Shown: positions 8,464-15,946 of the stretch, in pieces
Numbering within the stretch: the first letter of the stretch is position 1
Layout: every line of letters starts with the position of its first letter
Assembly (NCBI RefSeq): GCF_014647595.1
Contig: NZ_BMPM01000002.1
Location: 124,001-188,000, forward strand
DNA: 64,000 nt
Origin: Paenarthrobacter histidinolovorans
GTDB lineage: Bacteria > Actinomycetota > Actinomycetes > Actinomycetales > Micrococcaceae
Reading direction: 5' to 3'
The notes under the pieces: generated by a model
Database searches by the model: none
The model's input: the letters and a program-made list of their open reading frames with translations, nothing else
Told to the model about the DNA's origin: nothing
Program-made: the position numbers and the translations under genes

Positions 8464-9837
8464 TCAGATCATGGTCATGACCATGGCGGGGTCGGACAGG
8501 ATGGCACCGAGGTCCGCAAGGAACCGGGAGCCCTGTTCGCCATCCACCAGGCGGTGGTCGAAGGACAGGCTCAGGGACATGACCTGACGGACTGCCAGTT
8601 CGTCGTTCACCACCCACGGTGCCTTCCGCACAGCGCCAAGGGCCACAATGGCGGCCTCGCCCGGGTTGAGGATGGGCGTCCCCGCGTCGATCCCGAACAC
8701 ACCGATGTTCGTGATGGAGATGGTCCCACCGGACAACTCCGACGGCGACGTCTTGCCTGCACGCGCCGTGTCCGTAAGCTGGGTCAACGCTGATGAGAGC
8801 TCGCGCAGGGACAGTTGATCAGCATCCTTGATGTTCGGGACGGTCAAGCCCCGCGGTGTCGCAGCGGCGATGCCCAGGTTCACATAGTTGAACTGGACAA
8901 TCTCCTGGTTCACCTCATCCCAGCGGGAATTCAGTGTGGGATTGTTCCGCAACGCCACCAGGACCGCCTTGGCCGCAATGGTCAGGGGTGTGAGCTTGAA
9001 GCCCTCGAAGGTCCTGTTGCCCTTGAGCTTGGCCAGCAGTTCCATGGTGGCCGTGACATCCACCGTGAGGAATTCCGTCACATGCGGGGCAGTAAAGGCG
9101 CTCTGCACCATGGCAGCCGCAGTGAACTTCCGGACACCCTTGATGGGCGTTCGCGTCTCGCGGTCGCCCGGCGCTCCAGCAATCCCGGCGGGGACATCCG
9201 CTGCGCCGGTGAAGTTCTGGACATCCTCGCGGGTGATGAGCCCGCCCGGGCCGGTTCCTGGAACCACTTCCAAGTCGATCCCCAAGTCACGGGCCAGTTT
9301 GCGCACTGGCGGCGTGGACCTCGGCCGCTCCGCAGCGACTTCCGATTCCGGCACGGCGATCGATTCCGGGATAGCCGGAACTTCCGCTGTCGCCTGAACG
9401 CGGGCCCGTCGCGTGGGACGGCCGGAATGTTCGACGACGGCGCCGTAACCCACCAGATTCGGCTCGCGCTTCGCGGGGCTCCCCACCGCTTCAGCGGCGC
9501 TTGCGGAAGGCGCACCATTCGCAGAAGTCACGACGGCGGACCCGTCACCGGCAGCCGGTGCGCCACCTCCGTTGGAGGACCCGGCGTCGTCCACTTCGAA
9601 GGAGACGATCGGCTTCCCGACCTCCACTACCGTTCCCGGTTGCTCGTGAAGGGCAGCGACGGTGCCGGCAAATGGCGACGGCAACTCCACCACCGCTTTG
9701 GCCGTCTCAACCTCGGCGATGACCTGGTTCAAGGTGACCGTGTCCCCCACGGCCACCTTCCAGCTCAGGATTTCCGATTCGGTCAATCCCTCGCCAAGGT
9801 CCGGCAGCCTGAATTCCTTGATCATGGTGGCGCTCAT
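8464..9837 (-). CDS. 2-oxoacid dehydrogenase complex E2 (dihydrolipoamide acyltransferase)
   Basis: A 457-residue E2. The single lipoyl domain at the N-terminus has the lipoylated lysine in ETAKAVV (K47). A Ser/Ala-rich linker follows, then a peripheral subunit-binding domain (VRKLARDLGIDLEVVPGTGP, about residues 175-210), then the acyltransferase core with the catalytic SFDHRLVDGEQG near the C-terminus. It moves acyl groups from E1 to CoA. It is the last gene of the E1alpha-E1beta-E2 operon and overlaps E1beta by ATGA. No E3 gene is in the operon. Branched-chain 2-oxoacid dehydrogenase is favoured over pyruvate dehydrogenase because E1 is of the alpha2beta2 type; actinobacteria usually use a homodimeric AceE for pyruvate. 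Confidence 0.9.
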   Translation of the reverse strand: MSATMIKEFRLPDLGEGLTESEILSWKVAVGDTVTLNQVIAEVETAKAVVELPSPFAGTVAALHEQPGTVVEVGKPIVSFEVDDAGSSNGGGAPAAGDGSAVVTSANGAPSASAAEAVGSPAKREPNLVGYGAVVEHSGRPTRRARVQATAEVPAIPESIAVPESEVAAERPRSTPPVRKLARDLGIDLEVVPGTGPGGLITREDVQNFTGAADVPAGIAGAPGDRETRTPIKGVRKFTAAAMVQSAFTAPHVTEFLTVDVTATMELLAKLKGNRTFEGFKLTPLTIAAKAVLVALRNNPTLNSRWDEVNQEIVQFNYVNLGIAAATPRGLTVPNIKDADQLSLRELSSALTQLTDTARAGKTSPSELSGGTISITNIGVFGIDAGTPILNPGEAAIVALGAVRKAPWVVNDELAVRQVMSLSLSFDHRLVDGEQGSRFLADLGAILSDPAMVMTMI

Positions 9838-10844
9838 CCTTCCAGTCCACTCAACGAGTTGCGGCGTCCCAAGGCGCGGTCCACGCCGTCGAGGATCCTG
9901 TCCAGATCCGGCAGGTGGTGCATTTCGAGCTTCGAGTAGGGATACGGCACGTCAAAGCCGGTGATCCGGACGGGCGCGGACTCAAGGTAATTGAAGCAGC
10001 GTTCCGTAATGCTCGCCGCGATCTCGGCGCCAAGGCCGCCGGACTGCCCAGCTTCGTGGGTGATCACCAGTCGTCCTGTCTTGCGGACGGAAGCTTCCAC
10101 AACCGGGTAATCCACGGGGGCCAATGAACGCAGATCGATCACTTCCACTGAGATGCCTTCGTCAGCGGCAGCCATGGCTGCATCCTTCGCCGTCTTGACC
10201 AACGGACCGTACGCAACCAAGGTGACGTCGGAGCCGGGGCTTACCACTACGGCACGGTCCAGGGGCAATGCCGTGGCAAGGTCGAGTGACTCATCCACAT
10301 CGCCCTTGTCGTGGTAACGCCTTTTGGGCTCGAAGTAGAGCACGGGATCATCAGAGGCGATGGCCTGCTGGATCATGGTGTAGGCGTCCTGGGGGTTGGA
10401 GACAGCCACCACCCTCAGGCCCGAAGTGTGGGTGAAGTACGCTTCAGGCGATTCGGAGTGGTGCTCCGGCGACCCGATGCCACCACCAAAGGGCACGCGG
10501 ATGGTGATGGGCATCTTGACGCGGCCCTGGGTGCGGTAATGCATCTTGGCTACCTGGCTGACAATTTGGTCGAACGCAGGGTAGATAAAACCGTCGAACT
10601 GGATCTCGCACACCGGGCGGTAACCGCGATAGGCCAGCCCCACGGCGGTACCGATAATGCCGGACTCCGCCAGCGGCGAATCAATGACGCGGTGCTTTCC
10701 GAAGTCCTTTTGCAGCCCGTCCGTGACACGGAAAACACCACCAAGGGAACCAATATCCTCACCCATGAGGACCACTTTGGGATCATTTTCGAGAGATTTC
10801 CGGAGGCCGGCGTTGATTGCCCGGGCAAAAGTAAGCTTGGACAT
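9834..10844 (-). CDS. 2-oxoacid dehydrogenase E1 beta subunit
   Basis: A 336-residue transketolase-like beta chain, normal length for the family. It starts MSKLTFARAINAGLRKSLE and contains VVLMGEDIGSLGGVF, the pyrimidine-domain segment that contacts thiamin diphosphate, and the C-terminal transketolase domain with LVITHEAGQSGGLGAEI. It forms the heterotetrameric E1 with the upstream gene product. The ATG overlaps the E1alpha stop by one base (TGATG), so the chains are probably made in step. Confidence 0.92.
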   Translation of the reverse strand: MSKLTFARAINAGLRKSLENDPKVVLMGEDIGSLGGVFRVTDGLQKDFGKHRVIDSPLAESGIIGTAVGLAYRGYRPVCEIQFDGFIYPAFDQIVSQVAKMHYRTQGRVKMPITIRVPFGGGIGSPEHHSESPEAYFTHTSGLRVVAVSNPQDAYTMIQQAIASDDPVLYFEPKRRYHDKGDVDESLDLATALPLDRAVVVSPGSDVTLVAYGPLVKTAKDAAMAAADEGISVEVIDLRSLAPVDYPVVEASVRKTGRLVITHEAGQSGGLGAEIAASITERCFNYLESAPVRITGFDVPYPYSKLEMHHLPDLDRILDGVDRALGRRNSLSGLEG

Positions 10845-11986
10845 CAGAGTGCACCTTCCTCGACGGGCTGGTTGAAACTGCTCAGGTAGCGGGAGTAGTG
10901 GTCCTTCTGGCGCTCGATCCAGGAATTCGGCGTGCTGTAGACGTGGTTGAACACGTCCAACGGCTGCGGGTCGGGCATGCCGATGCAGCTCGAGCGGAGA
11001 TCGGCTGCAACGGCGTCTGCCTTGGCCTTGACGCGCGCTTCCACATCATCCGTGAGCAGGCCTTTGGCCTCCAGGAGCTTCCGGAGCCTCAGAATGGGGT
11101 CCTTGGCGGCCCAATCTTCCAGCTCAATCGGATCGCGGTAGCGGGTGGGGTCATCAGCGGTAGTGTGCGGACCCATGCGGTACGTGACAGCTTCAATGAA
11201 GGTCGGTCCCCCGCCCTTGCGCGCCCGGTCCAGGGCCACACGCGTGGCCGCCATGACAGCCAGGACGTCATTGCCGTCCACCCGCATGCTGGGAATACCG
11301 AACCCAGTAGGCCTGTCGGCCAACTGAACGTGCGACTGGATGCGCACGGGCTCCGAAATGGCCCAGTGATTGTTCTGGCAGAAGAACACCACAGGAGCCT
11401 GGTAGCTGGCTGCGAACACCATGGCCTCGTTGACATCGCCTTCACTCGTTGCGCCGTCGCCGAAGTACGCAAGGACTGCCGTGTTTGCGCCGTCCAGTTG
11501 CACGCCCATGGCATAGCCCGTGGCGTGCAGGCTTTGGGAACCGATGATGATCTGGGGAGTGGCCAAGTTGATGCGCTGCGGGTCCCAACCGTACGAAGCA
11601 TTGCCACGCCACACGCGCGCGATCTCGGAAAGGTGGGCGCCCCGGACGTAGGCCACTCCGCTTTCCCGGTAGCTCGGGAACACGAAGTCGTCGTCGCGCA
11701 ATGAACGGCTGGAGCCGATCTGCGCTGCTTCCTGGCCGAGGAGCGGCGGCCACAAGGCCAACTCACCCTGGCGTTGGAGTGCCGTGGCTTCTGCGTCGAT
11801 TCGCCGGATGACGGTCATGTCCTCATAGAGCGAGCACAATTGTTCGTCGCCGACGTCCTTAACCCAGACATCAAACTCGGGATGGCTGATGCGCTCGCCC
11901 TCCGGAGACACCAACTGGAGCAAATCGCCGCCAGTCCGCAAAGAGATATGTGCACTTTGTTCCGGGCCCGGAGCATCATGTCGCAC
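10844..11986 (-). CDS. 2-oxoacid dehydrogenase E1 alpha subunit
   Basis: The thiamin-diphosphate-binding E1 alpha chain, about 380 residues. The ThDP motif runs from GDGATSEGDVNEAM to QNNHWAIS. The phosphorylation-loop region YRMGPHTTADDPTRYR is the typical branched-chain/pyruvate E1alpha sequence. The frame is open to a GTG at 12076, but that extension is Arg-rich and family-atypical, so the start is set at the GTG at 11986 just before RHDAPGPEQ; the GTG at 12013 is a second option. It leads the operon and is divergent from an Lrp/AsnC regulator. Confidence 0.88.
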   Translation of the reverse strand: MRHDAPGPEQSAHISLRTGGDLLQLVSPEGERISHPEFDVWVKDVGDEQLCSLYEDMTVIRRIDAEATALQRQGELALWPPLLGQEAAQIGSSRSLRDDDFVFPSYRESGVAYVRGAHLSEIARVWRGNASYGWDPQRINLATPQIIIGSQSLHATGYAMGVQLDGANTAVLAYFGDGATSEGDVNEAMVFAASYQAPVVFFCQNNHWAISEPVRIQSHVQLADRPTGFGIPSMRVDGNDVLAVMAATRVALDRARKGGGPTFIEAVTYRMGPHTTADDPTRYRDPIELEDWAAKDPILRLRKLLEAKGLLTDDVEARVKAKADAVAADLRSSCIGMPDPQPLDVFNHVYSTPNSWIERQKDHYSRYLSSFNQPVEEGAL

Positions 11987-12160
11987 TCCCTTGCCCGCCT
12001 GATCCGTCAACACAGGTGATCGCAACCTTCCGGCTCGTTTTCGTCGGCGCTCGCAGGACTTGTGATCCTGCCGCACGCCGGCCCTCCGGCACCTTCGCCG
12101 GAGTTAATTGTGACCCTACTCACAGAAGGCATCGGGTACAACTACCCTCGATGAAGTTGA

Positions 12161-12214
12161 GCATTATGCACTATTCGCTACATCCGGGGCGTGCTAATCT
12201 TGCGCATTATGCAA
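12161..12214. promoter_or_regulatory. Repeated GCATTATGCA element; the second copy spans the Lrp start codon
   Basis: GCATTATGCA occurs at 12161-12170 and at 12204-12213, 43 bp apart, about four helical turns. Each is the palindrome GCAT-T-ATGC. The second copy lies within TTGCGCATTATGCAA and contains the ATG of the regulator gene. TAATCT at 12195-12200 could be a -10 box that starts transcription at or next to the ATG. Lrp-type autoregulation is inference. Confidence 0.5.
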
Positions 12215-12679
12215 CCCTTGGATGGCACTGACACCCGTCTCCTTTCCGCGATGGCCAAGGACCCCCGTGGCACTGTGGTTGCCCTCGCGCAGAAGCTTGG
12301 CCTCTCCCGCAATACGGTGCAGGCCCGCATGGCGCAGCTCGAAAAGAAGCATGCCTTCCTGTCATTCGAGCGACGGATCAACCCCGTGGCCCTTGGCTAC
12401 CCCTTGACTGCGTTCATCACCGTCCACGTGCAGCAGCAAAAGCTTGCTTCCCTGGCACGGGACCTGGCCGACATCCCGGAAATCCTCGAAGGCTTTGGCC
12501 TTACCGGCTCCGCGGACCTGCTGTTGCGCGTCGTTGCCCTGGACGCGGAAGACCTCTACCGCATCAATGGAAAGATCCTCGGTTGCGACGGAGTGGATCG
12601 GACGGACACCGCCCTGGCGATGCGGGAGATGATCCCGTACCGTGTGCAGCCGCTCCTCGGACGTCGCTCCGGGACCTGA
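12209..12679 (+). CDS. Lrp/AsnC family regulator, divergent from the 2-oxoacid dehydrogenase operon
   Basis: A 156-residue Lrp-type regulator. The N-terminal winged helix has DGTDTRLLSAMAKDPRGTV and LGLSRNTVQARMAQLE, the recognition helix. The C-terminal ligand domain (RAM/ACT-like) runs from LGYPLTAFITVHVQ and includes GSADLLLRVVALD. The ATG is inside a palindrome and has no Shine-Dalgarno sequence; a -10-like TAATCT nine bases upstream suggests a leaderless mRNA. By position it matches BkdR-type regulators that sense branched-chain amino acids or oxoacids and control bkd operons; this is inference. Confidence 0.88.
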   Translation: MQPLDGTDTRLLSAMAKDPRGTVVALAQKLGLSRNTVQARMAQLEKKHAFLSFERRINPVALGYPLTAFITVHVQQQKLASLARDLADIPEILEGFGLTGSADLLLRVVALDAEDLYRINGKILGCDGVDRTDTALAMREMIPYRVQPLLGRRSGT

Positions 12680-12828
12680 AACGCCACCTCAGCCGCGGCT
12701 CTGTTCCGCCGTGCCTCTTGCCCGCGGAAGCGGAAATGCGCTTTGATTCAAGAGGACGCACCGGGGGCCGCCCAGAGGATCCCGGCCAGGTGGTGGCGCT
12801 GCCGCAGGCTGCCGAAAGGGGCACTACC

Positions 12829-13614
12829 GTGAGCACTCCGCAAGAACCTAACCAACCCAACCAGAATCAACCCGGGTACAACCCGCCACCGGTTCCTCCC
12901 GGGCCCGGGTACCCGCCCCAAACCGGCGCGTCGCCGCAGTGGCAGCAGCCGCCGTCGTCCGCTCCCCAGGGCGGGAACCCGCAGTACGCTGCCCCTGGCC
13001 AGTTCCAGCAAAACCCCTACCCTCAGGGACAAAGCCAAGGCCAAGGACAAAGCCCGTCAGGGCAGTATCAACCCGGCCAGTATCAACCCGGCCAGTACCC
13101 GCCCGGCCAATACCCGCCCGGCCAATACCCGCCCGGCCAATACCCGCCCGGCCAATATCAACCCGGCCAGTACGGCCAGCAACCGCCCAAGAAGAACCGG
13201 AAAGTCCTGTGGATCGTCCTCGGCATCGTCGCGGGCGTCATCGTGCTGGCCGTTGTGGGCGTCCTCATCCTGGTCAACGTGGTGGGCAACGCCACCTCCA
13301 AGGCCCGGTCCCTGGCAGACGAGTTCACCAACCTCGTGGTCTCCGGGCAGGCAGAGCAGGCCTACGACAACTACCTCAGCCAGCCCCTCAAGGACGAACT
13401 GGACAAGCAGTCCTTCGTGGACGGCATCGCCAGCCTGGAACTGGACAGCTCGTGCAAGCCGAACTACAACTCCGTGAGCGTCGACTCGAACAACGGAAAC
13501 AACAAGGCCAACCTCGCAGGCAAACTGCAATGCGACGGAAAGACCATTGACCTGCAGTACGTCTTCGAGGGCACCAACGACCTCAAGATGAGCAGCATCC
13601 GGCTCCGCCCCTAG
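12829..13614 (+). CDS. Proline/glutamine-rich single-pass membrane protein with DUF4878-like C-terminal domain
   Basis: A 261-residue protein. The frame is open from 12583, but GTG 12829 is the likely start because AAAGGGG lies eight bases upstream. Residues of about 1-120 are Pro/Gln/Gly/Tyr-rich with seven head-to-tail PGQYP-type repeats. One membrane segment follows (VLWIVLGIVAGVIVLAVVGV, about 125-150). An outside domain starts SLADEFTNLVVSGQAEQAY, with one cysteine pair (SSCKPN and LQCDGK), and resembles DUF4878/NTF2-like domains of actinobacterial lipoprotein-type proteins. Function unknown; an envelope role is likely. Confidence 0.75.
   Translation: MSTPQEPNQPNQNQPGYNPPPVPPGPGYPPQTGASPQWQQPPSSAPQGGNPQYAAPGQFQQNPYPQGQSQGQGQSPSGQYQPGQYQPGQYPPGQYPPGQYPPGQYPPGQYQPGQYGQQPPKKNRKVLWIVLGIVAGVIVLAVVGVLILVNVVGNATSKARSLADEFTNLVVSGQAEQAYDNYLSQPLKDELDKQSFVDGIASLELDSSCKPNYNSVSVDSNNGNNKANLAGKLQCDGKTIDLQYVFEGTNDLKMSSIRLRP
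13063..13173. repeat. 15-bp tandem repeat, about 7 copies, coding for PGQYP units
   Basis: Units of the type cagtatcaacccggc or caatacccgcccggc repeat with an exact 15-bp period. The inner copies (Q-Y-P-P-G) are identical to each other and differ from the outer ones (Q-Y-Q-P-G), the pattern expected if the middle units were amplified most recently. Confidence 0.92.
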
Positions 13615-13704
13615 CCAGAAAAAATAAATCCGCACTTCCACCCATCCACGCAAACGCATGATCCGAATCACTGCTTGAGAGTCCCGCCCGGGACTCAGCA
13701 GGTC

Positions 13705-13721
13705 GGCCGGGAATCCCGGCC
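13705..13721. other. Small inverted repeat in the leader of the DUF4383 gene
   Basis: GGCCGGG-AAT-CCCGGCC lies 22 bp before the ATG of the next gene and is preceded at 13681-13694 by a second stem, GTCCC-GCCC-GGGAC. They may form leader hairpins; no T-run follows either. Confidence 0.4.
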
Positions 13722-13742
13722 ATCACCGGAAGGCTCGGACCA

Positions 13743-14150
13743 ATGCGTACTTCGCCCAATCGCTTGATCGCCACCATCTTCGGAGCCGTCTACCTCCTGG
13801 TAGGCGTACTCGGATTCTTCGTCACCTCGGGAATCGGCTTCTTCGCCACCGAGGGCGCCAACTTGATCATTTTCGCCGTGAACCCGCTTCACAACATCAT
13901 CCACTTGGCCATTGGCGCAGCCCTCCTCCTCGCCGGCATGAACAGCGTCACGTTGTCCAAGTCCATCAACACCACAGTCGGCGGCGTTTACCTGCTGGTC
14001 GGCATCGTGGGCCTGTTCCTCGTTGGAAGCTCGCTGAACATCATCGCCCTGAACGGTGCGGACAACGTCCTTCACCTCGCCAGCGCCGTGGTCCTGCTGG
14101 GCGTTGCACTGTCTCAGGACAAGGCCACCGTAGCTTCCGCCCGCGCCTGA
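13743..14150 (+). CDS. DUF4383 domain membrane protein
   Basis: A 135-residue protein with four predicted membrane segments, beginning near residues 8, 42, 75 and 105. It contains NPLHNIIHLAIGAALLLAG and the related NVLHLASAVVLLGVAL, the paired histidine helices typical of DUF4383. Function unknown in the family, which is common in actinobacteria. It is followed after 34 bp by another small membrane protein, so the two are probably co-transcribed. Confidence 0.8.
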   Translation: MRTSPNRLIATIFGAVYLLVGVLGFFVTSGIGFFATEGANLIIFAVNPLHNIIHLAIGAALLLAGMNSVTLSKSINTTVGGVYLLVGIVGLFLVGSSLNIIALNGADNVLHLASAVVLLGVALSQDKATVASARA

Positions 14151-14184
14151 CCATCGACTCCAGAGCACCAGGACGGTAACAGCC

Positions 14185-14790
14185 ATGGACCGCGTGAACC
14201 ACCCCACCCTGAGGGCAGCCATTGTGCTGTACGTATACTTCGCTGCGATGGCGGCCGGAATGGTTGAACTGTCCCTGGCCGCCGGGTACCTCGCTGGAGC
14301 TGGCTCCGCTGCCATCGGCATGGTGGTTGCCGGCGGCGCGGCCCTCACGGCGGGCCTGGCCTTCATGGCCTGGTCGCTGTGGGGGCTGCACCGCAACTCG
14401 CTCGTCCTGGCCCGCTACGCACTCCCGGTCCTTGCCACGGCAGCGGCAGCGCACGTAGCAGTCCTCGCCGCCGGTGTTACCTCCCAGCGCTCCCTCGATG
14501 TCAGCCATTTTGCTGCCCTCGGCCTGACCCTTATGGCACTTGCCGGGGCAGGTTGGCTCAGGCGGCAACACAAGACCAACGACGGCGGCGCCCACGGCCA
14601 GCCAAGGACCGGGCGGCTTCTGGCAGCCGCGTTCGGAGCCGCCGTCGTTGTTGCTTCAGTCGCAACACCCGGACTGGCCGCGTCAATGGCCGGCCAGTAC
14701 GCCGTTCCGCACGGGGAACACGGCCAGGCACCCGTCGGAGAAAACGGCCAGGGCTCCAATCCCGCCCTGGATCCGGGCCACCACCACTAG
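14185..14790 (+). CDS. Hypothetical four-segment membrane protein with His/Gly-rich C-terminus
   Basis: A 201-residue protein with four hydrophobic segments at about residues 12-32, 40-65, 80-105 and 112-130, then a further one near 152-172. The tail is Gly/His/Asn-rich and ends DPGHHH. No family is recognised. It follows the DUF4383 gene closely. The terminal His cluster could bind metal, but nothing nearby supports that. Confidence 0.65.
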   Translation: MDRVNHPTLRAAIVLYVYFAAMAAGMVELSLAAGYLAGAGSAAIGMVVAGGAALTAGLAFMAWSLWGLHRNSLVLARYALPVLATAAAAHVAVLAAGVTSQRSLDVSHFAALGLTLMALAGAGWLRRQHKTNDGGAHGQPRTGRLLAAAFGAAVVVASVATPGLAASMAGQYAVPHGEHGQAPVGENGQGSNPALDPGHHH

Positions 14791-14868
14791 GTGGCGGTCA
14801 CCGGACCGGCGCACCATCAAAACCGTGCCCACTGTTGATGGTGCGCCTGGTTCGTGGATCATGGAGCC

Positions 14869-15888
14869 ATGGATCCCATTGAGGCGCTCGACGAAATCTC
14901 CTTCTGGCTCGAACGCAGCCAAGCCCCCACCTTCAAGGTCCAGGCCTTCCGCAAAGCGGCCGACGCCGTACGGCAACTTTCAGCCGATGAGCTTGCCCGG
15001 CTTGTGGCCAGCGGGAGGATCACCAGCGTTAAGGGCGTCGGCAGCCGCAGCGCCGAAGTAATCACGCAGGCCTTGGGCGACCGGGTCCCGGACTACCTGG
15101 CTGACCTCCGCGAGAAGGGCACCGAGGCCCTCGCGTCAGGCGGTGACACGCTCAGGGCCGCGTTGCGCGGCGACCTCCACAGCCACAGCAATTGGTCCGA
15201 CGGCGGCTCGCCCATCGAAGCAATGGTGGCGGCGGCCCGCACGCTGGGACGCGAATACCTTGCCCTGACCGACCATTCCCCCAACCTCACCATCGCCAAC
15301 GGCCTCAGCGTCGAAAGGCTCGAAAATCAGCTGGGGGTGGTGGACGGGATCAATTCTTCGCACGACGACTTCCGCTTGCTCAAGGGCATTGAGGTGGACA
15401 TCCTGGAGGACGGCACCCTCGACCAGACCCCTGCAATGCTGGACCGGCTCGACGTCGTGGTCGCCAGTGTCCACTCAAAGCTCCGTGCCGATAAGAAGAC
15501 AATGACCGAAAGGATGCTGGGCGGGATCAGCGATCCCCACACCAACGTCCTGGGACACTGCACCGGACGCCTCGTCCAAGGGTCCCGCGGCACCCGGCCC
15601 CAGTCCGAATTCGACGCCCCCAAAGTCTTCAAGGAGTGCGCCGAGTGGGGTGTCGCCGTCGAGATCAACTCGCGGCCGGAACGGCAAGACCCACCGGATG
15701 ACCTCATCAAGTTGGCCCTCGACGCCGGATGCCTGTTCAGTATTGACAGCGATGCCCACGCGCCCGGCCAGCTCGACTTCCTCCAGTACGGCGCCCAGCG
15801 CGCCGAAGCCCTGGGAGTGCCCACGGAACGCATCGTCACCACATGGCCGCTGGCCCAATTGAAAGAGTGGCTCAGCCTGAAGAGATGA
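14869..15888 (+). CDS. PHP domain phosphoesterase with N-terminal helix-hairpin-helix (PolX-like without polymerase)
   Basis: A 339-residue protein. Residues 1-80 resemble the 8-kDa/HhH end of family X DNA polymerases (FKVQAFRKAADAVRQL, ITSVKGVGSRSAEVI). Residues of about 100-330 are a PHP phosphoesterase domain with the metal motifs DLHSHSNWSDG, ALTDHSPN, EVDILEDG, ASVHSKL, GHCTGR and SIDSDAHAP. Bacterial PolX joins the same two parts through a polymerase palm, which is missing here. It probably acts as a metal-dependent phosphoesterase or nuclease on DNA ends. ATG 14869 is chosen over the in-frame ATG at 14854 because it begins the conserved fold. Confidence 0.82.
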   Translation: MDPIEALDEISFWLERSQAPTFKVQAFRKAADAVRQLSADELARLVASGRITSVKGVGSRSAEVITQALGDRVPDYLADLREKGTEALASGGDTLRAALRGDLHSHSNWSDGGSPIEAMVAAARTLGREYLALTDHSPNLTIANGLSVERLENQLGVVDGINSSHDDFRLLKGIEVDILEDGTLDQTPAMLDRLDVVVASVHSKLRADKKTMTERMLGGISDPHTNVLGHCTGRLVQGSRGTRPQSEFDAPKVFKECAEWGVAVEINSRPERQDPPDDLIKLALDAGCLFSIDSDAHAPGQLDFLQYGAQRAEALGVPTERIVTTWPLAQLKEWLSLKR

Positions 15889-15895
15889 CGCACGC

Positions 15896-15937
15896 AAAAG
15901 GCTCCCCCGGGAACGCTGTTCCCAGGGGAGCCTTTTT
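15896..15937. terminator. Bidirectional intrinsic terminator
   Basis: GGCTCCCCCGGGAAC and GTTCCCAGGGGAGCC form a 15-bp stem with one mismatch and a 3-base loop. An A-run precedes and TTTTT follows, so it works in both directions between the convergent PHP and symporter genes. Confidence 0.9.
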
Positions 15938-15946
15938 GGTCCGGCC

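Noticed and set aside
13063..13173. CRISPR-like array
   Set aside because: Units are contiguous with no unique spacers and keep a reading frame; they are a coding tandem repeat.
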